A stretch of 10,866 bases of DNA, taken from assembly GCA_964529855.1 (NCBI GenBank), contig CAZGZU010000019.1, positions 1-10,866 of the forward strand. Reading direction: 5' to 3'. Under the pieces are notes generated by a model. The model was not told the DNA's origin. It ran no database searches and saw only the letters and a program-made list of their open reading frames with translations. Every line of letters begins with the position of its first letter. Position 1 is the stretch's first letter. Of this stretch, positions 6,798-10,866 are shown piece by piece. The DNA comes from CAZGZU01 sp964529855 (lineage in GTDB: Bacteria; Patescibacteriota; Minisyncoccia; Portnoybacterales; UBA2143). The position numbers were made by a program, and so were the translations under genes.

Positions 6798-6833
6798 CCC
6801 CGTACCATTCGCCCAAGAGGGGATACGGGGTTT
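6798..6833 (+). terminator. Hairpin after 5S, likely end of rRNA transcript
   Basis: CCCCGTA (6798-6804) pairs with TACGGGG (6824-6830), with a CCC/GGG mini-stem inside, followed by only TTT. The T run directly after 5S (6784-6789) backed by the extended 5S helix may do the terminating instead. The -35 of the next gene starts at the base of this hairpin. Confidence 0.5.
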
Positions 6834-6859
6834 ACTCTGGACAATAAAACCCATATAAT
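6831..6859 (+). promoter_or_regulatory. Promoter giving a nearly leaderless mRNA
   Basis: TTTACT (6831-6836), a 17-nt spacer and a perfect TATAAT (6854-6859). The predicted start near 6866 is only about 5 nt before ATG 6871, and no SD is present, so translation would be leaderless or nearly so. Confidence 0.6.
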
Positions 6860-6870
6860 AGAATTATATT

Positions 6871-7692
6871 ATGGCTAAACGAGCAACTAAACGAATTGTC
6901 ATTGCTTTAGTCCTTGTTTTTATTTTGGCTGGTTTTGCTTTTTTAATTTATTATCTAAGTCAGCCAAGCCCTACTTGTTCTGACGGAATTCAGAATCAGG
7001 GAGAGGAGGACGTTGACTGCGGAGGCCCCTGTTCACCCTGTGCCCTGGTCCATATTGAAGAAATAGAGGTTTTATGGACTAAGGCCATTTTAGCTCAGGA
7101 AAATTTTTATGACCTGGCCGCTCAAATTAAAAATCCCAATCAGAATTACGGCAGCAGTCAGGTCTCTTATCAATTTGAACTTTACGACTCCGGGAATACG
7201 TTGACAGGCCAATATGGAGGGATGACTTTTATCCTGCCTAATCAGACGAAATATCTGCTGCAAATTAAAGCAGAGAGTGTTAAGCCGGTCAGCAAGGTCA
7301 AGCTTACTTTTGGCGAAATTGACTGGCAGAAACCAGAGGACTATCAGTCGCCTCAATTATTTATCCAGCAGAAAGAGTACCGTCTGCTGGAAAGTGACGA
7401 AGTTGGCTTTAGTCAGGCAAGAGCAGTGTTGCTTAACAGGACCAATTTTGATTTTGATAAGGTGGATATTGACGTGCTTTTATTTGATTCTTTTCATAAT
7501 TTACTGGCTCTTAATACCACTGAAATAAGGACTGTTTTAGCCGGCCAGGAGCGTGATTTTGTCGTTACCTGGTTTCAAGAGATATCCGGTCAGGTGTCTT
7601 CCGTAGAAATGGAAGCAGAGACGAATATTTTTGACCCGACTAATTATTTGTCTCCGAGAGCAGGGGAACCGGAGGAATTCCAGGAATATTGA
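6871..7692 (+). CDS. Single-TM protein with N-terminal Cys cluster, function unknown
   Basis: A 273-residue protein starting with a basic stretch (KRATKR) and one hydrophobic helix at about residues 9-29, so it is a signal anchor or uncleaved signal with the rest outside. It is followed by a cysteine-rich motif with C36, C50, C54 and C57 in a pattern C-x-D-G-x-x-N ... E-x-D-V-D-C-G-G-x-C-x-x-C, a short domain recurring in extracellular proteins of CPR bacteria and others. This may bind metal or form disulfides. Residues about 60-250 are rich in beta-type segments and may form one or two immunoglobulin-like domains (inference). The C terminus is acidic. No SD is visible; the ATG follows a TATAAT by 12 nt. 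It reads in the same direction as rodA, 140 nt upstream, with a palindromic element between. I do not recognise a specific function. Confidence 0.82.
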   Translation: MAKRATKRIVIALVLVFILAGFAFLIYYLSQPSPTCSDGIQNQGEEDVDCGGPCSPCALVHIEEIEVLWTKAILAQENFYDLAAQIKNPNQNYGSSQVSYQFELYDSGNTLTGQYGGMTFILPNQTKYLLQIKAESVKPVSKVKLTFGEIDWQKPEDYQSPQLFIQQKEYRLLESDEVGFSQARAVLLNRTNFDFDKVDIDVLLFDSFHNLLALNTTEIRTVLAGQERDFVVTWFQEISGQVSSVEMEAETNIFDPTNYLSPRAGEPEEFQEY

Positions 7693-7703
7693 TGACTAAG
7701 TAT

Positions 7704-7825
7704 CAAGGCCCGACCTCAAAATCTACCTAAGGTTTGGCCTCGAGGACTACGATCTTGCCGAAGGCAAGGTCGTATCCGAGAGACCGAACCTTAATTCAGG
7801 CCGTAGGTTTTGAGGCCCGACCTTG
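7704..7825. repeat. Composite palindromic element A
   Basis: Outer arms 7704-7727 and 7803-7825 pair over about 22 bp (CTCAAAA with TTTTGAGG in the middle), tolerating G.U. They enclose a 64-nt hairpin (7729-7792) in which about 28 of 31 left-arm bases pair and the loop is GAA. The 68 nt from 7729 to 7796 recur exactly, inverted, at 9562-9629. The element fills almost the whole gap between the upstream gene and rodA. No T tract follows, so it is not a simple terminator. Confidence 0.85.
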
Positions 7826-7834
7826 GCCAGAGAT

Positions 7835-8914
7835 ATGTACAGTCATCTTAGAAAACTTGATTGGCCCTTAATTATTATTGTCCTGCTCCTTTCAGGAGTA
7901 GGGCTTTTTACTATTTACAGCATTGGGTCGCCTGAAACATTAATCTCTTTAAAGAAGCAGATTGTTTTTCTTGGTCTGGGCTTCTTTTTGATGATTGGTT
8001 TAAGTTTCTTTGACTATCGTATTTTTAAGAATCAGTCATCTATTTTGATTGCTCTCTACCTGGCTTCTTTATTCTCTTTAATCTTTGTTCTGTTTTCCCA
8101 GGAGATTAGGGGAGCTTCCAGCTGGTTTCGTTTGGGTCCTTTACAATTTGAACCGATTGAGTTCGTTAAAATAGTCATTATTTTGCTTCTGGCTAAGTAT
8201 TTTTCTTTGCGTCATATTGAGATGTACCGGATTCGGCATTTAATCGTCTCTGGTTTGTATATTGGTTTACCTGTTTCTGTTATTATTTTTCAGCCGGATT
8301 TCGGCTCAATCCTGGTTTTAGGCGCCATCTGGTTCGGTTTGATTATGGTGGCCGGCATTAAAATACGTCATCTGATTATTCTTTTTCTGATTGCCGGTCT
8401 TCTTTTTATGATTGGCTGGTTTGTTTTGTTAAAAGATTATCAAAAACAGAGAGTTCTTACTTTCCTCAATCCCCGGCAAGATCCCTATGGTAGGGGATAC
8501 CAAATTAGTCAGTCATTGATTGCCATTGGTTCAGGGGGTTTATTCGGTCAGGGAGCGGGGGCTAGTTCGCAGGCGGGTCTTAAATTTTTGCCGGAACAGC
8601 ATACTGATTTTATCTTCGCCACTTTAGCCGAGCAGAGGGGTTTGGCTGGCGTTAGTTTTTTACTGGCTCTTTTTGCCCTTTTGTTCTGGAGAATTATCAA
8701 GATTATTTTGGCTGCTTCCAATAATTTTTCCCGGCTTTTTGCTTCAGGATTGTTGATTATGCTTTTTGCCCAACTTTTTATTAACATTGGTATGAGCATG
8801 GCTATCTTGCCCATTACCGGATTAACTTTGCCTCTGGTCAGTTATGGAGGGAGTAGTTTAGTCAGTATCTTTTTGGGCCTGGGCATTTTGCAGAGTATCA
8901 AAGCTAGGTCCTAA
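7835..8914 (+). CDS. rodA: RodA, SEDS-family peptidoglycan glycosyltransferase
   Basis: A 359-residue polytopic protein with about ten membrane segments, the usual size for the family. SEDS proteins polymerise lipid II glycan strands with a partner class B PBP; RodA serves cell elongation and FtsW division. The call of RodA over FtsW rests on the segment around residues 205-265: DP.GRGYQI.QS.IAIGSGGL.G.G then FLPEQHTDFIF, in which D258 matches the catalytic aspartate (E. coli D262). The WFRLGPLQFEPIEF motif near residue 100 and the C-terminal LP.TGLTLPLVSYGGSS motif are present. I prefer ATG 7835. The longer TTG 7823 start lies in the arm of the palindromic element. Neither has an SD. The stop codon lies inside another hairpin. 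No mreC or PBP2 gene is adjacent in the window. Confidence 0.93.
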   Translation: MYSHLRKLDWPLIIIVLLLSGVGLFTIYSIGSPETLISLKKQIVFLGLGFFLMIGLSFFDYRIFKNQSSILIALYLASLFSLIFVLFSQEIRGASSWFRLGPLQFEPIEFVKIVIILLLAKYFSLRHIEMYRIRHLIVSGLYIGLPVSVIIFQPDFGSILVLGAIWFGLIMVAGIKIRHLIILFLIAGLLFMIGWFVLLKDYQKQRVLTFLNPRQDPYGRGYQISQSLIAIGSGGLFGQGAGASSQAGLKFLPEQHTDFIFATLAEQRGLAGVSFLLALFALLFWRIIKIILAASNNFSRLFASGLLIMLFAQLFINIGMSMAILPITGLTLPLVSYGGSSLVSIFLGLGILQSIKARS

Positions 8915-9016
8915 GGTTCAACCTAAAAATGACGACCTTTCCATCTTAAAAGCTTTAAATGAGAATAATCTGAAAAATATCGTTGAATAAGGTCGTCATT
9001 TTTAGGTTGAACCTTA
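8912..9016. repeat. Hairpin element, 28-bp perfect arms, 49-nt loop (copy 1)
   Basis: 8912-8939 is the perfect reverse complement of 8989-9016. The first base is the T of the rodA stop codon, so the element begins inside the gene. The loop 8940-8988 shares TCCATCTT at its start and TATCGTTG near its end with the loop of the copy at 9444-9550, which has the same 49-nt length. The arms of the two copies differ in sequence but each stays complementary. Confidence 0.88.
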
Positions 9017-9051
9017 ATTAAGACCGTGTTTTTAAAGATCAAAGCCTGAAT

Positions 9052-9081
9052 AAAAAACAGAGCTGATTAGCTCTGTTTTTT
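9052..9081. terminator. Bidirectional terminator between rodA and HTH gene
   Basis: ACAGAGCT (9057-9064) pairs with AGCTCTGT (9069-9076) around GATT, with A and T runs on both sides. It sits between the convergent rodA (+) and HTH gene (-) and can end both transcripts. Confidence 0.85.
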
Positions 9082-9101
9082 GATGTTTTTGAATAAATAT
9101 T

Positions 9102-9311
9102 CTAAAACAAATCCATTTTTCTTGTTGCCCGCTTAGCTCTGCTTAGCTCTATTTGCCTTAAAAAGGCCTCTATCTGGTCTAATCTATAAACGCGATAATT
9201 ATTCACCGGATGACGATAAGCTCTCAAAATTCCCCTCTTATCCCAATTTCTTAAGGTTAGGGGAGTAACATGAAGTAATTTTGCTGCCTTTTTTATAGTA
9301 AGATATTCCAT
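9102..9311 (-). CDS. Small MerR/excisionase-like HTH DNA-binding protein
   Basis: A 69-residue protein, essentially one winged helix-turn-helix domain. The helix-turn-helix is at about residues 4-25 (LTIKKAAKLLHVTPLTLRNW), and the wing/strand region at about 26-46 has the RVYRLDQIEAFL ending typical of MerR-type and excisionase (HTH_17) domains. A basic tail (RAKRATRK) follows. There is no effector domain, so it is a DNA-binding module only: a repressor, an excisionase-like architectural factor, or an element-encoded protein. It starts at ATG 9311 without an SD; a promoter is seen 50-80 nt upstream. It lies between palindromic elements, which could be its binding sites (speculative). Confidence 0.85.
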   Translation of the reverse strand: MEYLTIKKAAKLLHVTPLTLRNWDKRGILRAYRHPVNNYRVYRLDQIEAFLRQIELSRAKRATRKMDLF

Positions 9312-9363
9312 AGTTCTAAGACCAAATTATTAACCTTTTATAATCTCTATGCATCTTTATATA

Positions 9364-9393
9364 ATTTTACATTTTTCTTAAAATCTATGTCAA
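9364..9393 (-). promoter_or_regulatory. Promoter for the HTH gene
   Basis: On the minus strand TTGACA (9393-9388), an 18-nt spacer and TAAAAT (9369-9364). The predicted start near 9357 gives a leader of about 45 nt before ATG 9311. Confidence 0.6.
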
Positions 9394-9402
9394 GGAAGCA
9401 GT

Positions 9403-9411
9403 TGTGGATAA
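9403..9411 (-). other. DnaA-box-like site
   Basis: TGTGGATAA is the exact reverse complement of the consensus DnaA box TTATCCACA. It lies just upstream of the HTH gene promoter. A single site is weak evidence for DnaA binding. Confidence 0.35.
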
Positions 9412-9443
9412 AAAGATAAGCCCAAGAGTAAGTTCAAGTCGTC

Positions 9444-9550
9444 CAAGGCCGGGCCTCAAAACATACGGCCTTTCCATCTTTAATCTTTTAATCAAAGAAT
9501 ACCTTAAGAGTATCGTTGGGCAAGGCCGTAGGTTTTGAGGCCCGGCCTTG
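9444..9550. repeat. Hairpin element, 29-bp arms, 49-nt loop (copy 2)
   Basis: 9444-9472 pairs with 9522-9550 at 28 of 29 positions (only A9463/G9531 fails). The 49-nt loop 9473-9521 resembles the loop of copy 1 most strongly at both ends. The arms are GC-richer than copy 1 and match the outer arms of element A (GGGCCTCAAAAC). Confidence 0.88.
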
Positions 9551-9561
9551 ATTCACGGCTT

Positions 9562-9653
9562 AATTAAGGTTCGGTCTCTCGGATACGACCTTGCCTTCGG
9601 CAAGATCGTAGTCCTCGAGGCCAAACCTTACATAGGTTTTGAGGTCGGGCCTT
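9562..9653. repeat. Inverted copy of element A core with one outer arm
   Basis: 9562-9629 is the exact reverse complement of 7729-7796 (68 of 68). After it, 9635-9652 repeats the outer-arm motif TTTTGAGGTCGGGCCTT, also found inverted at 7705-7721. Together with 9444-9550 this looks like an inverted element A into which a hairpin of the copy 1 type was joined, so the left arm at 9444 could pair with either 9522-9550 or 9633-9652. Confidence 0.88.
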
Positions 9654-9775
9654 AGACACTCATGCCTGGTCTTTTACCACATGTCTTTGTTCACAAATGT
9701 GCTTTGTGGATAACTTAAAAAGCAAAAAAATTTCCATTTTAGTTAAAAATTTACTGTTTTCTGGCGCCTAGATGA

Positions 9776-9799
9776 TTTTTGGCTTATTCAAGCCAAAAA
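9776..9799. terminator. Symmetrical terminator-like hairpin
   Basis: TTTTTGGCTT pairs perfectly with AAGCCAAAAA around ATTC. The T run is before the stem on +, so it would terminate best on the minus strand. No minus-strand gene is seen immediately upstream. Confidence 0.55.
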
Positions 9800-9837
9800 A
9801 ACTGGTAATAAAAAAATAGCAATTAATATCGTTTTGC

Positions 9838-9856
9838 TATCGGATAGTATCGGATA
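9838..9856. promoter_or_regulatory. Two direct TATCGGATA repeats, 10-bp phase
   Basis: TATCGGATA occurs at 9838-9846 and 9848-9856, one helical turn apart and 17 bp before the -35 at 9873. An inverted ATCCGATA lies at 9912-9919, just after the predicted start. Position and phasing are those of an operator set. Confidence 0.55.
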
Positions 9857-9872
9857 TCATTAAAATATCCTC

Positions 9873-9902
9873 TTGACAGCTATTTTCCGTCTGACTTATA
9901 AT
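9873..9902 (+). promoter_or_regulatory. Consensus sigma70-type promoter
   Basis: TTGACA (9873-9878), an 18-nt spacer, TATAAT (9897-9902): both hexamers perfect. The predicted start is near 9909. Confidence 0.8.
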
Positions 9903-9908
9903 TAAATT

Positions 9909-9992
9909 ACAATCCGATACATTGTTTTCTGCAGGAAACCATTAAATTCTTTTCAAGAATTTATTTTTACGTGGTTTCCTGCTTTTTATTTT
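9909..9992 (+). ncRNA. Candidate short RNA or attenuated leader ending in a terminator
   Basis: About 22 nt after the predicted start, GCAGGAAACCA (9931-9941) pairs perfectly with TGGTTTCCTGC (9972-9982). It encloses a second stem AAATTCTT/AAGAATTT (9944-9962) and is followed by TTTTTATTTT (9983-9992). Promoter plus strong intrinsic terminator define an RNA of about 80 nt. It may be a stand-alone small RNA, or a leader whose terminator controls read-through into the genes at 10016 and 10159. No alternative antiterminator was found. Conservation cannot be judged here. Confidence 0.55.
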
Positions 9993-10015
9993 ATATCTAT
10001 CTAAAACATCTATCT

Positions 10016-10135
10016 ATGTACTGCTATAACTTCCTACAATGCGCTTCCCATGACTTAATCTGGACTTTCTTAGCGTTAGGCCTGCTTATTCCTGTTTTAA
10101 TTCTGTTAATCTGGCGAAGGCGAAAAGAGTTTTAA
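10016..10135 (+). CDS. 39-residue putative membrane microprotein
   Basis: ATG 10016 to TAA 10133-10135 encodes 39 residues. The N-terminal 13 are polar with two cysteines (C3, C9). Residues 14-33 (DLIWTFLALGLLIPVLILLIW, less its first residue) form a clear membrane helix, followed by RRRKEF, a positive cytoplasmic stop-transfer. That gives an N-out, C-in single-pass topology by the positive-inside rule. No SD is seen. The stop is 23 nt before the next gene, in the same direction and without a terminator between, suggesting an operon. Coding status is inferred from the ideal topology and position only. It is too short for most gene finders. Confidence 0.5.
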   Translation: MYCYNFLQCASHDLIWTFLALGLLIPVLILLIWRRRKEF

Positions 10136-10158
10136 AAGTCAGCCGGGTCTTAATAAAA

Positions 10159-10866
10159 ATGGTCAAAACCAGCTTTAAAAAATATATTTCTCTGCAAGAA
10201 GCCAAGAAATTCTGTTCTTATTCGCAGGACTATTTGGGCTTACGCGCCCGCCAAGGGAAATTAAAGGCAGTCAAAAAAGGAGGCCGCTGGATGACCACCC
10301 GGCAATGGCTTGATGAATATATCAGTTCCACTCAACGGATTGCTCAATACATTTCTCTTCAGGCAGCCGCCCAACTTTGTTCTTACTCACAGGACTATTT
10401 AAGTTTACGCGCCCGGCAGGGAAAATTAAGAGCCATTAAGTTAAAAGGTAAATGGGTAACTACCCAAAAATGGTTAGACGAGTATGTCCAACAGCAAGCC
10501 AAACACAAAAAGGCAAAAGAAACAGAGAAAGAGAAAGCGGAAATAAAAGCCAGAATCAAACAACCTTCGTTGATTGAATCAGTCAAACTTGCTCTGGCTA
10601 AAATAAAAGCTGCTTTGATTAAGCCAGATAAAATCAGCCAGTCCTTGGATAGAGGATTGGCTTTTATTGATGATTTAGCACATAAGTTCAAAGCAAGCGT
10701 TCGGCGTCCTCAATTTTCTTCTGCTATACTGCTGACTATTTTAGCTTTTTTAATATTTAGTTCAATTCTCTTAACCAGTCCGCAAGCCCGTCAGACTCTT
10801 TATCAAGTAGCCAGCCAAACCCCGGCCAACCTCCTCCAGTCTCTTTCGTCCCTGGACCAGCAGGTC
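10159..10866 (+). CDS. Tandem HTH-domain membrane protein, partial at window end
   Basis: The frame stays open from ATG 10159 to the window end (236 codons, no stop). Residues about 9-55 and 63-109 are two copies of the same unit: YISLQ.A...CSYSQDYL.LRARQGKL.A, then a GRW/GKW turn, then TT..WLDEY. This is an HTH_17/excisionase-like DNA-binding fold. A lysine/glutamate-rich linker follows (about 110-180), then a hydrophobic segment near 194-214 (AILLTILAFLIFSSILL) and an extracytoplasmic part cut by the window. It therefore combines two DNA-binding-type domains with a membrane anchor; proteins of this layout occur in CPR genomes without known function. A membrane-bound regulator or DNA tether is possible. 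No SD is seen before ATG. Confidence 0.82.
   Translation, partial: MVKTSFKKYISLQEAKKFCSYSQDYLGLRARQGKLKAVKKGGRWMTTRQWLDEYISSTQRIAQYISLQAAAQLCSYSQDYLSLRARQGKLRAIKLKGKWVTTQKWLDEYVQQQAKHKKAKETEKEKAEIKARIKQPSLIESVKLALAKIKAALIKPDKISQSLDRGLAFIDDLAHKFKASVRRPQFSSAILLTILAFLIFSSILLTSPQARQTLYQVASQTPANLLQSLSSLDQQV

Larger units (their letters stand above)
9654..9872. other. AT-rich intergenic region
   Basis: No gene is seen. The region holds a hairpin CACAT/ATGTG with inner TTTGT/ACAAA (9678-9701), a second exact DnaA-box match on the minus strand (9705-9713), a bidirectional terminator-like hairpin (9776-9799) and two TATCGGATA repeats (9838-9856). Two DnaA boxes in an AT-rich gap are compatible with a replication origin but do not establish one; dnaA itself is not in the window. 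Confidence 0.5.

Noticed and set aside
6600..6878. Open frame covering 5S rRNA
   Set aside because: It coincides with the folded 5S gene and its helix; the protein has no recognisable features.
8548..8814. Minus-strand frame inside rodA
   Set aside because: Antisense shadow; rodA on + carries all family motifs in this stretch.
7704..9653. Reading the palindromes as a CRISPR array or simple terminators
   Set aside because: There is no regular repeat-spacer pattern, and no T tracts follow the stems; the arms are far longer than normal terminators.
10395..10691. Minus-strand frame near the window end
   Set aside because: It lies opposite the tandem-HTH gene, whose repeats and TM helix are clearly coding on +.

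Overview
The window looks like a piece of a Candidate Phyla Radiation (Patescibacteria) chromosome. The basis is qualitative: the 23S rRNA carries several group I introns with LAGLIDADG endonucleases, the tRNA gene lacks an encoded CCA end, some genes look nearly leaderless, and the small membrane proteins (a conserved-TM-helix protein, a Cys-motif lipid-anchored-looking protein, a tandem-HTH membrane protein) are of a kind common there. No search was run, so the lineage call is an inference.

Layout. 7-80 is tRNA-Ile(GAU), followed by two hairpin terminators. 231-911 encodes a small multi-pass membrane protein of the conserved-TM-helix (MscS-related) type. A near-consensus promoter (930-958) then starts the 23S transcript, with a terminator/antiterminator-like leader and a boxA-like element before the gene. 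The 23S gene (about 1179-6590) is split into four exons by three group I introns. They sit after E. coli positions U2500 and U2584 (peptidyl transferase centre) and U2656 (sarcin-ricin loop), all within 157 nt of mature rRNA. Each intron carries a LAGLIDADG endonuclease gene whose GTG start codon lies in the ribozyme core and which has its own -10 promoter element. The endonuclease of intron 2 is frameshifted, and intron 1 ends in A instead of the near-universal terminal G. A 28-bp stem joins the two flanks of 23S. 5S rRNA follows at 6654-6780.

Downstream on the + strand are a 273-residue single-TM protein with a cysteine cluster (6871-7692) and rodA (7835-8914), the SEDS peptidoglycan polymerase of cell elongation. 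A short MerR/excisionase-like HTH protein is on the - strand (9102-9311). These genes are surrounded by unusually long palindromic elements: a composite at 7704-7825, a 28-bp-arm hairpin that contains the rodA stop codon (8912-9016), a second hairpin of the same geometry (9444-9550), and a 68-nt exact inverted copy (9562-9629) of the core of the first element.

The last kilobase has an AT-rich intergenic region. It contains two DnaA-box-like sites, a consensus promoter (9873-9902) bracketed by TATCGGAT repeats, and a strong terminator hairpin about 80 nt after the predicted start (a candidate small RNA or attenuator). After it come a previously unlisted 39-codon membrane microprotein (10016-10135) and the start of a protein with two tandem HTH domains and a TM segment, cut by the window end.
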